From the NCBI GenBank assembly GCA_030704615.1, contig CM060734.1:58110042-58174041 (forward strand): 64,000 nt of DNA, given 5' to 3'. The DNA comes from Takakia lepidozioides (taxonomy: Eukaryota > Streptophyta > Takakiopsida > Takakiales > Takakiaceae). The position numbers and the translations under genes were made by a program. The notes below the pieces were generated by a model that was not told where the DNA came from, did not search any database, and saw nothing but the letters and a program-made list of their open reading frames with translations. The stretch's first letter is position 1. Each line of letters starts with the position of its first letter. Positions 20,941 through 32,000 of this stretch are shown here, piece by piece.

Positions 20941-23900
20941 ATGGCAGGCAGTCCCACGACAACAAGCGCGTCGTTCATACAACCAAGCCACAAGATCGAT
21001 TCTGGGACTTGTGGGCATGTGAGGACACTATGTGAGGCAGGACAACTGAAAGAGGCTCTGCACATTTTGAACCAAGGAAGCATTTTGACCAACTCTGATA
21101 CTTATTTGTGTCTCTTGCGAAAGTGCATCAATGTGAAGGGCTTAGCAGTAGGAAAGCAGGTCCATGCCCACATTATGAAAAGTGGATTCAAGCCGAACGT
21201 GTTTCTGTACAACACCCTTGTCAAAATGTATGTCAAGTGTGGGAGCATCATGGATGCACACCGAGTGTTTGACAGGATGCCTCAACGAGATATGTTTTCA
21301 TGGACTATAATGATGGCAGGATACACCAAGCATGGGTGTGGTAAAAAAACCTTGGAGACCTATGAGCAAATGATCCAGGAAGGGGCAACACCCAACCAGG
21401 TCACATTCGTTTGCGTCCTCAAGGCATGTGCGAGCGTGGCAGACCTTGAAAAAGGCAAAGAGGTCCATGCTGACATTGTGAAAGCTGGAATTGTACCAAA
21501 TATGATTCTGAATACCACCCTTGTGGATATGTATGCAAAATGCGGGAGCATTGAGGATGCAAAGGTAGTGTTTGACAGTATGGCTGAAAGAAATGTGGTG
21601 TCCTGGAATGCGATGATCGCAGGATGTGCCCAGCATGGCTATGGGTTGGAGGCATTGGAGATCTATGGGCAAATGAACCGGGAAGGGGTGAAGCCAGACC
21701 AGGTCACATTTGTTTGTATTTGCAATGCCTGTGCGAGCTTGGCAGACCTGGAAAAGGGCAAAAAGTTCCATGCTGAGATCATTAAAGCTGGATTTGTACC
21801 AGGTGTCATTCTGAACACATCCCTCATGGACATGTATGCCAAATGCAGGAGCATCAAGGATGCAAAGAGAGTGTTTGACAACATGGCTGAACGAAATGTG
21901 GTGTCATGGAACGCGATGATTGCAGGATATGCCCAGCATGGATGTGGGATGGAGGCTTTGGAGACCTATGAGCAAATGATGCAGGAAGGGGTGAAACCAG
22001 ATCACGTCACGTTCGTTGCCGTTTGCAATGCTTGTGCGGGCCTGGCAGCCCTGGAAAATAGCAAGGAGGTCCATGCCAACATCATGAAAACTGGAATTAT
22101 ACCACGTCTGATCTTGAACAATACCCTTGTGGACATGTATGCCAAATGTGGGAGCATGAAGGATGCAAAGGGAGTGTTTGACAATATGACTGAACGAGAT
22201 GTGGTCTCATGGAGTGCGATGATCGCAGGATATACTCAGGATGGGAGTGGAATGGAGGCTCTGGAAACCTATGAGCAAATGATGCGGGAAGGGGTGAAAC
22301 CCAACCAGGTCACATTTGTTGGCGCTTGTAATGCATGTTCAAGCCTGGCAGACCTAGAAAAGGGCAAAGAGGTCCATAATAACATCCTGAAATCTGGAAT
22401 TGTTCCACATACGATTCTGAGCAATGCTCTCATGGACATGTATGCCAAATGTGGGAGCATCAAGGATGCAAAGAGAGTTTTCGACAGCATGGCTGAACGA
22501 AATGTGGTGTCCTGGAATGCGATGATTGCAGGATATGCCCAGCACGGCTGTGGGTTGGAAGCTTTGGAGGCCTATGAGCAAATGATGCAGGCAGGGTTGA
22601 AACCAGACCAGGTTACGTTTGTTGGTGCTTGCAGTGCATGTGCTAGCCTGGCAGCTCTAGAAAAGGGCAAAGAGGTCCATGGTGACATTGTGATAGCTGG
22701 AATTGTACCACATCTGATTCTGAACAATACCCTGGTGGACATGTATGCCAAATGCGGGAGCATCGGCAATGCAAAGGGAGTGTTTGACAATATGGCTAAA
22801 CGAGATGTGATATCATGGAATGCGATGATCGCAGGATATGCCCAGCATGGGAGTGGCATGGAGGCTTTGGAGACCTATGAGCAAATGATGTGGGAAGGGG
22901 TGAAGCCAGACCAGGTCACATTTGTTTGTGTTTGCAATGCGTGTGCCAGACTGGCAGACCTGGAAAAGGGTAAAGGGGTCCATGCTGACATCATTAAAGG
23001 TGGAATTGTACCAAATATGATTCTGGACACTGCCCTTGTGGACATGTATGCCAAATGTGGGAGCATCAAGGATGCAAAGGGAGTGTTTGACAACATGGCT
23101 GAACGAAATGTGGTGTCATGGAGTGCCATGGTCGCAGGATATGCTCAGCATGGGAGGGGGACAGAGGCTTTGGAGACCTATGAGCAAATGATGCGTGAAG
23201 GGGTAAAGCAGGACCATGTTACGTTTGTTTGCGTAGCCAAGGCATGTGCCAGCCTGGCAGCCCTGGAAAAAGGCAGAGAGGTTCATGGCGACATCATTAA
23301 AGCTGGAATTGTACCAGATGTCATTCTGGACACTGCCCTTGTGGACATGTACGCCAAATGCGGGAGCATCGAGGATGCAAAGGGAGTGTTTGACAGTATG
23401 GCTGAACGAAATGTGGTGTCATGGAATGCGATGATAGGAGGATATGCCCAGCATGGTTTTCATAGGGAGGCCCTGCAACTATTTGAATGCATGCAAAAGG
23501 AAGGCTTGAAACCAAACAGTATCACCTACACATGTGTTCTCTCTGCATGTAGCCATGTTGGTCTTGTGGATGAGGGCAGACACTACTTTGATTCCCTTAG
23601 TAATAATCATGGCCTCACCCCTACTGCGAAGCATTGTGGCTGCATGGTGGACCTTCTTGGCCGTACAGGGCGATTGGATGAGGCGGAGGACTTCATTAAC
23701 AAAATGCCAATCAAACCGGATGCTGTTGTGTGGAGGGCCTTGCTTGGTGCCTGCAGAGTTCATGGCAATGTGGAGGTGGCAGAACGTGCAGCAAAATGTG
23801 TTCTCAAGTGGGATGTACAGGATGCTGGAACTTATGTGTTGCTATCAAACATCTATGCTGCAGCTGGCAGGTGGGATGACACTGCAAAGGTGAGACGAAT

Positions 23901-24336
23901 GATGAAGGTCAGAGATGTCAAAAAGGAGCCAGGTCGCTGCCGCATCGAGGTCGGCAATGGGATGCACACCTTTGCTGTCGATGACAGATTGCATCCACAG
24001 ATTGAGGAAATCCATGCTGAGCTGAGAAGATTGTCTGGGCAGATGAAGGAGGCAGGGTACTTGCCTGACACACGCTTTGTGTTGCATGATATGGAGGAGC
24101 AACATAAGGAATATTCTCTCTGCCACCACGGTGAGAAGCTGGCCATTGCTTTTGGGCTTATAAGCACAGCCCCTGGGACGCCCCTCCGTATCATCAAGAA
24201 CCTTCGGGTGTGTGGTGACTGCCACACGGCAACCAAGTTCATCTCAAAGATTGTTGGGCGAGTAATTGTTGTACGGGATGCCAACCGCTTTCACCACTTC
24301 AAAGATGGGATTTGTTCTTGTGGGGAGTACTGGTGA
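20941..24336 (+). CDS. PPR protein, PLS class with E and DYW domains
   Basis: The intronless frame gives 1131 residues from the first ATG (20941). PPR-DYW proteins bind organellar transcripts and convert specific C to U. Eight PLS triplet units with MYAKCG-type motifs begin exactly 303 bases apart (21226 to 23347). They are followed by E1/E2 motifs (CGCMVDLLGRTGRLDEA), a PG-box-like PGRCRIEVG and a DYW deaminase domain. The catalytic zinc signature is complete: HGE at 1063-1065 and CGDC at 1091-1094. The protein ends DGICSCGEYW, so the usual DYW tripeptide is EYW. I see no clear organelle transit peptide in the short N-terminus. No breaks are seen. Target RNA and organelle cannot be told from here. 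Confidence 0.9.
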   Translation: MAGSPTTTSASFIQPSHKIDSGTCGHVRTLCEAGQLKEALHILNQGSILTNSDTYLCLLRKCINVKGLAVGKQVHAHIMKSGFKPNVFLYNTLVKMYVKCGSIMDAHRVFDRMPQRDMFSWTIMMAGYTKHGCGKKTLETYEQMIQEGATPNQVTFVCVLKACASVADLEKGKEVHADIVKAGIVPNMILNTTLVDMYAKCGSIEDAKVVFDSMAERNVVSWNAMIAGCAQHGYGLEALEIYGQMNREGVKPDQVTFVCICNACASLADLEKGKKFHAEIIKAGFVPGVILNTSLMDMYAKCRSIKDAKRVFDNMAERNVVSWNAMIAGYAQHGCGMEALETYEQMMQEGVKPDHVTFVAVCNACAGLAALENSKEVHANIMKTGIIPRLILNNTLVDMYAKCGSMKDAKGVFDNMTERDVVSWSAMIAGYTQDGSGMEALETYEQMMREGVKPNQVTFVGACNACSSLADLEKGKEVHNNILKSGIVPHTILSNALMDMYAKCGSIKDAKRVFDSMAERNVVSWNAMIAGYAQHGCGLEALEAYEQMMQAGLKPDQVTFVGACSACASLAALEKGKEVHGDIVIAGIVPHLILNNTLVDMYAKCGSIGNAKGVFDNMAKRDVISWNAMIAGYAQHGSGMEALETYEQMMWEGVKPDQVTFVCVCNACARLADLEKGKGVHADIIKGGIVPNMILDTALVDMYAKCGSIKDAKGVFDNMAERNVVSWSAMVAGYAQHGRGTEALETYEQMMREGVKQDHVTFVCVAKACASLAALEKGREVHGDIIKAGIVPDVILDTALVDMYAKCGSIEDAKGVFDSMAERNVVSWNAMIGGYAQHGFHREALQLFECMQKEGLKPNSITYTCVLSACSHVGLVDEGRHYFDSLSNNHGLTPTAKHCGCMVDLLGRTGRLDEAEDFINKMPIKPDAVVWRALLGACRVHGNVEVAERAAKCVLKWDVQDAGTYVLLSNIYAAAGRWDDTAKVRRMMKVRDVKKEPGRCRIEVGNGMHTFAVDDRLHPQIEEIHAELRRLSGQMKEAGYLPDTRFVLHDMEEQHKEYSLCHHGEKLAIAFGLISTAPGTPLRIIKNLRVCGDCHTATKFISKIVGRVIVVRDANRFHHFKDGICSCGEYW

Positions 24337-24379
24337 CACCCGATCAAGGAAATCCCAGCCATCAAAATCCAAAACCCTT

Positions 24380-24502
24380 GGTGTTTCTTCATGTAGGGTG
24401 AGGCCCTCGGACGGGGGCCTAGGCACTTGGCATCGTGCGGGGCCCCTCATTTCAGGAGAGCCCCCGTCCTTGGGCCTCACCTCACCCTACATGTGAAACA
24501 CC
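24380..24502. repeat. Long imperfect hairpin just after the PPR gene
   Basis: The left arm (from GGTGTTTC at 24380 to ACGGGGGCC at about 24419) pairs with the right arm (about 24458-24502, ending GAAACACC). The stem has around 40 positions with a few mismatches and a small bulge, and the loop is about 40 bases. It begins 44 bases after the PPR stop codon, so it is probably in that 3' UTR. It may be a foldback element or a small-RNA-producing hairpin. Confidence 0.75.
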
Positions 24503-24928
24503 ATCCCAAACCGACCGGTCACAAAAATTACACTGCACAGGAGTAGGTAGTATAATTTGAGCCCATGTGATACATAGTGCACTATCCAATTGAGTACTTA
24601 GGGTTATATGTTGTCCTTGCTATCCGCCAACCCAACGGTCTCTTGGATAGTGGTGATGATTGTAGGACATGAATCAACTTTCTCTGGATTCATCTTGCAT
24701 TGCATCTTACAAGGTTAATATGGTAACTAAGGGGTCAATGTAAACTTCAGTGTGCAGTCAAGGCCCTCGTGGTAAAGCAATAAAGCAACACTAGAAAATT
24801 ATATGGGACAACCCCTGAAGGAACCAGGAACAGAAACTTTCCACAAGCTTGGTGCTATAATCTCTGGGGCCATTAACTCACTCTCTTCACACTTCAAGCA
24901 TTGTAGGTATTTGCCATAAATTTTATCA
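24503..24928. other. Convergent 3' flank between PPR gene and RPAC1
   Basis: The two genes converge here, so this should hold both 3' ends. No gene or repeat is seen. Confidence 0.5.
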
Positions 24929-27900
24929 TCACAGTTCTGCAAGTATCCTTTGACATTTTTCAATGAGAATCTTGATTGCTTCCGTGAACAGCACTTCAGG
25001 AGGTAGGGCGCCCGTTGATTCAATTGAAACTGCAGACAACAACAGGAAAAACAATAAATTCCAGTCATGCCAAAAATCAACTCAACGCTCTGATACCTCC
25101 TTTACACTACTTACAGAGAGTGCAGGCTGCACATACCTACACATGCTCAAGAAAGGACAGCATTCATGGGAGTACTGGACTCAGACACCAACTGAATAAA
25201 ATGGATAATGCCAATCTACAGCCAAGAAGGTACAGAAGCCTACATATGAAGTGCTCTTTCACACGCCGTACTTGCAGCCGCTTGTCCCATCCCTCTCCCC
25301 TCACACACTCACGACATAGAGTGCAGTCCCTGGGCCTTGCTACTACAGCTTTTTTTCTTCCTGCTCCAAGACCAAATTTGTCATGTTACATGGGCAAATC
25401 CAATCATACACCCAGGTCCTACTAGGAATCCAAATGCCTGCATTGATGATCCCTTGCACATGCCCTCCTCAGAGGAGACAAAACCAGCAAAGATAAGGGA
25501 AAGGTGGAAAACAGCCCCTTGCACCTACGTCTGTTTTCATACTCCCTACAGAATATTGTTGGTGAGCCTCCAGCAACTGATGAATATGGAGAAACAACCA
25601 GGCAAAATATATCCAATTTGTGTTAAGAGAGACCCCTGGTTCCCTTCTCCAACTCTTTGCTAATACCCCGGTAAGGAATATAATACAATACAACACGTAA
25701 GGTGTTGCTTACCTGGACCTACAGTACAACAGGTAAGGAACTGAGTACCTGGATCTACATCTTCAATGTCAAACACACGCACAGGACATGTTTGAACAAG
25801 CTCCTCTGCAAGATCCCCTTCAATGTCTTCCAACAGCACCACCTGTTCAGCATGACAAAAGCAATGTGAGAGGGCATGATGTGCATGCCTTGTCCCAGGC
25901 AGCAGATCCTAGGCAAACATGCCACCATTTTCATGCACAGGGTGAACAGCAGGTCTGACTGTAGCTACCTCTGGAAGCATCCTATACTTGGCAGTTGCAA
26001 CAGGCGACCACTTGGCATGCGTCTTGCCTATTCCTTTGACCGCATGTGCCTCCAGTTCAATAGCCTGTCATTAATTTACCATCCACAGCCTCACGTTAGG
26101 CCCTCACACCTCTGCTTCCCCCAAACTTAAGACAAGCAAGATCCACATGAGTATGACATGATAATGTATCCGATGTGGGAAGATTGGCAAATTGTGTGAA
26201 ACACACTTAAGTGGAGATCCATTGCTAGAAGATACTAGTGAATCAATAAATACAGAGGGGTCAACAAAATGCCTCCATGTAAGAGGATCAGTCATACCTG
26301 ACCTGGCCTGAGCTTGGCAAGGACAATATCAGGATACCGACATGCAATGGGTTCACTGGTAAAGGCAGGCAAGGAACTTTGACTGCACCCAAATGCTGTA
26401 AACTTTGTCTTTGTATCAAATGGCATTTCACTGCCTTCTGTCAGCCACTTGAGCTGTTCCGATTTCACTGCCATCCCAGTGCCGATCAGCTACTCCCTAA
26501 AACAATGCAATAGAAGACTAGTATCCAATATAAGAACACTGACCACAGGGCAGAAACCTCCACCTATCCCTCCCTTCCACAGTCAGTTGGTTTTCAATTA
26601 TATTCAACGTATCACCACAGAAGCAGCGATAGAAAAGGCACATTGACATAAACTTTGTGTGAAAGTAAAGTTAAAGATAAGGCATTCCCCCTATATGTGC
26701 AGAGGAGTCTTGGAAGCAATTAAACCTAGGAAACTCTGTTAACTGAGGAAAAGTGGATGGTGATCAACAGCAGACCCATTGATAGCAGCTACAAGCAGAA
26801 TCTTCAAACAAATGAGGGCCCTACCTGAAGCATTCTTCACCCGGTCTCCTTGTCGAGTGCATACCACATCAAGTTTGAAGACAATCGTGTTTTTCTCACT
26901 TGCAATCTCCTCATCTGCAATTGAGTCCCTCCAAGAAAGAAAGAATTTTCAATGTCGTAGACAGAAAAACAATGGCTCCAACCAACTCTTAACTCACAAA
27001 CCACCAGGTTACAACACACAGAATGCCCATAAAAGCCAACTTCCCACAATGAGGACACACTTATTACGGTAAACAACAAATAATAACCTCAAAAGAGAAG
27101 TTTATCGCTGGCAACAACTGCAGGTGATCAATTCAGATACCTGTCTTATAATCAAATAGCCGGGGATCTGCCTTGATAGGCACCAAGCCCAGCCGATGGG
27201 CCAGCACTTCATCTTGAATGACAGATGTATTGTTTGCAATATATACCTTTTCTATAGCCATTGTCGGCACCTGCACATGTAAACACTCCCATCAACAACC
27301 TATTGCAAATTTCATCATGAATGCGGCATGTCAGTACGAGAGACAAATCTGGAAGAAGGAATCAGGCAAGCTGACAGATAGATAAGAAAAAATATTCAAC
27401 AGATAATGGCCTCTTACTGGTGATTTGCCATTATGGCGACCACATTTAAGGGAAAATCCACCTTCTTTGAGCCAGACAACCTATCAACCAGCTGTGTTAA
27501 CCATGCAAAGTGGGGGAAACTATACACAAAAGCTTATATATAATATCCTGCCAATAATCAGTATGTTCAGAGCCCAGGATGGTGCAAGTAGAAGGAAATG
27601 GTGCGAACAGTTCTTGCTGCTGCCCTGTCCACACTGCAGCCTGATGGAAACCTCTTACTTCAAGTAGAGCTTCCACTGAATTGGTCCAACCAGATGTTTA
27701 GTCCAGACTGCTTGACATGGATGAATCTAAAATAGCATACAGGAAACTTGGCGAGGCATGGACATAGGTTCACAAACCTCGGCAATCAGAATCCTGCGCA
27801 AGGTATTGGCAAGGGCAGCATCAATGCCAACCATGTCGAACTCAATATCGTCCTCATTCACAGACATAACTTCCACACGAAAGTTTTTCCGGAAGTCATC

Positions 27901-28399
27901 CAGCCGCAAACTGTTATCCACTCCGTACGCCATGTAAGCTCCTGAATACTGCACTGATTCTGTCTGCATCCATAGTCACCACTGTCAGTGCCTGCGAATT
28001 AATACAGCACTCCCTTCCCACTAGCTTTTCAACATACCCAGTTGGACCGGTCGCTTCGACATCTGATTTCTCACTCTTTTTGGCCTCACTTCCATCCCTC
28101 CCGTCCTTCCATCCTATTTTCCATGATTCTTTCTTCCTTGAAGTGGCCTGTAAATCCAGAGAACCTAGAGTAGAACAATCGCTATAGTTTCTACGTACTG
28201 AACACCACTACAAAAAATGAAATTCTGCACAAAGGACACAATGCAAAGACTTCAAAGGAAGAAAGATGGAAGTGTGACGCACGTAAGAGGGAGCATCCGA
28301 AGCACACACGACACGGGTGCGCTGGAGCTCAAGATGCGGAGGTAGCTGTCCTTTGGGTACATCCTCCATCTCTGTAGCTGATGGCGGTTTCATCCCCAT
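24929..28399 (-). CDS. RPAC1: DNA-directed RNA polymerases I and III subunit RPAC1 (AC40)
   Basis: This is the alpha-like subunit shared by Pol I and Pol III; with AC19 it nucleates assembly of the enzymes that make rRNA, tRNA and 5S RNA in the nucleus. Nine coding exons by conserved protein and GT-AG splice sites: 28283-28399, 27778-27963, 27141-27270, 26825-26914, 26298-26467, 25969-26064, 25749-25842, 25244-25360, 24929-25029. Together they give 366 residues, the usual size. Landmarks: [38 protein letters not shown] (alpha dimerisation motif), [48 protein letters not shown], and the C-terminal [14 protein letters not shown]. The start is chosen at 28399; the next in-frame ATGs are 28393 and 28369. 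The frame is open to 28606, but that part translates telo-box repeats and is probably 5' UTR. Confidence 0.9.
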
Positions 28400-29037
28400 G
28401 ACTGATTTGAAACAAGCTGCGCCTCTTTCAGATGTCCTCCTGCTGCTTGTACCTACCTGACATGCCCTTCGTTCACATGGATTGCGGGATAGCCTAGCCT
28501 CCCTCTTGTCCCTGTTGGAATGTTTGAAAATGAGAGCGGGTGGGGTGCGAGACGGTCGCGTTCCAATAAGCCCTAAACCCACACCTAGCCCTAACTTCTC
28601 CTCCAATAAGCCCTAAACCCACGCCCTAACCCTAACTTCTCCGGGTCAATTCATTTTCCTCATTCAAGCCAGAGTTGTTTAGGAAGGAGAGGCAGGGACC
28701 GTAACGGAGCCTGAAAGCGTCGTTGCGAGCTACATTCTGCCGGCACTTTCAGTGATTTCACCCCCATATAACTTTTGTTGAAGCAGCCAGTGCGTACATT
28801 GTAGTGTGCACTACAGAAAACCATCGCCGGATACTGCAGATTCTGCTTCACGCACAATGTATAATTACATCTAGGAAAAGACTTGAATATGCTCGGGGTG
28901 TTGATTCCGGGTACGTCAGACTGTGGATCTTCGCGGTAAGGTTTCTCGTACAAAAGATTTTTCTGGGATTCATCTGGAGTGAGGGACCAACATAATTATG
29001 CAAGGATAGTTTGGGTATCGTTGAGGGCTGGACCAGT
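28400..29037. promoter_or_regulatory. Divergent promoter region of RPAC1 and GCN1
   Basis: The start codons of RPAC1 (-) and GCN1 (+) are 638 bases apart, head to head. The RPAC1 side carries a 40-base tandem duplication (28563-28602 and 28603-28641), each copy with CCCTAAACCC, and CCCTAACCCTAA at 28624-28635. Telo-boxes of this kind are known from promoters of plant translation and ribosome genes. A shared promoter for a Pol I/III subunit and a translation regulator is plausible, but it is inference. Confidence 0.6.
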
Positions 29038-32000
29038 ATGGCACACGTGCCTGCTGTGCTTCAGGCTGCAGCTCAGGATGTGTCTACTGCCTCCACCAAA
29101 CAGCGGATTTCCATTTTTTCGGCGAGCATTCCGTCTGCTCTTGACTCTGCAGGTACTGTGCGGTGCAGTTCATGGCTTCATTCTTGCTTCTGCTGTTGTT
29201 TTGCGCTGCCTGCAACCCGATTTTTTCGAGATAGCAGCAATGGTCGGAGTGTTTTGATTTTGCTGACTCCTATGTTTTTGGTCATGGGGCTCTCTGACAG
29301 CTGTACGTTGAGCTAAATGTGGTCTCTGCAGAACTCTAAAGCAGAAGAGTTCTGTGCAGCATCCGTACATGGCCTACTGACATGTACTTTGCTGGCAGAA
29401 TTGTTCCTGTTGTCAATGCTAGATCATCTCTGGGCATGTTGGCGGCCTGAGAAAGGTTAAAAGGTTCTAGATTGCATGTCTTGGAGACTGAAGAGAGTGG
29501 AGAGTTGCGAGTGAAGGAATTTGTGGCAGTGTAAATTGGAAGGGACATGACATGCTGTCATTGGACGGGTGCTTGCTGCAGTTTGATGTTGATTCTGTTA
29601 ACCTTAAAGCAAAAGTAACAGGGATGGGGGACTGAATGGGATCCTCAATTTATTTATTGCTTTTTAGGATCTGCTGACAGATAACTCACAGTAGCAACTG
29701 CACCACGATCAAGCTACTTACCCTTGGAAAGTAAATAGCATTTTAGTTGGCCATTCAGTACGCCGGGCCATGCGCACCGGAGGACAACCTCAAACTGACA
29801 TCAACAAATGCAAGTTATAGACCATATTGAGTATCTTGCACAATAATGAATTGGGTGACAAATGCTCCCCTCAGCTTTCGTGCTGGGCAATTTAGAAATT
29901 GGTTGCCCATTTTACTTTGCCAAATTCCTTGCACACCTTTCAGAACCATCATATTTTGTTCCTTGGGAGGAAAAGGAAAAATGACCTCACGAAAATTGTC
30001 CGCATCTTTAACACAATCCCTGGTGACAAGCTTGGTGTCAAAGGCAAATGCCGATCATGAAAATATCTGTTAAGTTGTTCCTCATGAAATCTCTTGAGCT
30101 TCGCTGGTTGAAGAATACTAGCCCCACTTGCATTTCTTTCAGATTGCCACAAGGGGAACAACTTACAGGGTTTGCCCACACAGGTTGCAGTTTGTCTACT
30201 GTGCACTCAGGTGTTTCATTGTAACTATGAATCACACTTAAGATTGTGGTCTCATCAATCTATATGTTGTTAATCCAGATACGTTTTCAACTTTATGTCT
30301 GACTTGCAGGGGACAGCATTGGGGAGTATGTGGTGGACCTAGTGGATGTCATTTTTTCTACGTTGTCACTCTATGAAGACCGGGCATCTCAAGCAGCTGT
30401 GGAGCATGTTATATCAAAGGCCCTAAAGGAGCCTACCTTTGTGAAGGCATTTGCAGGAGTACTTGTGCAAACTGCTGAGAGTTCATGCAGGGCAAGTAGT
30501 GGTGCAGTGCAGTTAAAGCTGCTAAGGTGGTCATGCCTGCTTATCAGTCACAATCCTGCCCTAATGTCAGCCAAGTCTGCCTTCTCCAGGGTGGCAGCGA
30601 TGCAGGCTTCTCTTCTCTCTTTGCTCTTCCAGGCCTCCTTTCGTTTGCAACGATCGAGTCGGCACATCTTCTTGCGCCAGCTTTCTAAGGTGTATTGCCT
30701 TTATTTTTTGGCAGATTATACTGTGATTTGTCTCATTACGTGTTCCATCCATTTATAACATGATTCAAGAAGACAGATTTTCAGTTGTACTAAAATTTGA
30801 AGGCATTTGTAAACTAGTTGTGCCGTTGATCGAGATTATGCTAATTGAACAATTGTGCTCCACAGGTTGATGATCTTTTTGAGCACTATGTCTCTGAGCT
30901 ACGGGGGTCTGCCTTGGGCTTAGAGAGCAGCAGTGGTCTGATCAGGATGCTACTAGACTTCTGTGTGGGAAAGCCGCCGTTGGTTGAGATGCATAAGGTG
31001 AAGTCTCTTACTAGGTGTTTATGGTTTGTGCTGCTGGGAGTGTTTGCTAATTTGGAACAAGAGATGTATCCTCATACCTGCTTGTGCTGATTCTTCTCTA
31101 AATGCTATTCATGTGCCAGTGACTACGGCTGGGTGAGAATCGCTTTGGAGCTGAGGCAGTTTGATTAGCAGATGAAGTGCATGCACTGTGTGGTAGGATG
31201 TGCATCTATTTTACCTTCAAATCAAACAGTGTTTGGGCTAAAGTATGGTTTTCACTTTGTAAGCAGTAGTTTAACAATGTGGTTTGCTGCTGACTTCTGC
31301 CCATAGGCCTGGTTTCTGGAGTTATACATCAAGCTCGTTTTGACCTCAAGAGAAAAGCCACCCAAAGCATTGACTCTAGCCTTTCGGCCCCTGCTGCAAG
31401 AGTTGACACATGATGAGTTCGGCAAAACCGTGGTGCCGACTGCAGGGAAGATGTTGAAGAGGAATCCAGAGCTGGTCATGGAAGCTGTTAGCCTTCTCTT
31501 GACATTCATAAGCCTGGATCTTAGCAAGTACACCGCAGAATTATTGCCCACTGTACTGCTGCAGGCCCGCCATACAGATGAGGCACGGCGCAAGGAGGCT
31601 CTTGCCGTCCTGACCCACTTGGCTTCTCATTCGAGTGACCTCGATGCTGTCTCTGCCATGTTTCAGTCTATCAAATCTGTTTTCGCAGGTTTCACTTGCT
31701 TTCTCTCTCTCATAGACTCACCCTCCTACTTACACATCTCTTTCCTGTTGTTTCCTTACATCTGTGTATCTTGTTATCTTGGATGTGGGTGTATTATTTA
31801 TCTTTGTTTACCTCTCAAATGTGAGTTCAGAAATTACTAGGCTATCACATTGATATATCTTGCGTTTCTGCTGTGCAGTGTGGGTCTAAGATGGCAAGGT
31901 ATTACAGTAAAAATTTACTGACAGGGTCTTGGCACTGCTAGTGTATGAATGAACCTACATAAGGTATCTCTGCAAGGGAGTGCAATCAAATGCACTCGGC

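Noticed and set aside
21298-24284. Many minus-strand frames across the PPR gene
   Set aside because: They recur with the 303-base repeat and are shadows of the real plus-strand gene.
28400-28606. N-terminal extension of RPAC1 up to an ATG at 28606
   Set aside because: The extension translates duplicated telo-boxes into Gly/Leu repeats and has no counterpart in the family as I know it; an internal ATG gives a normal length.
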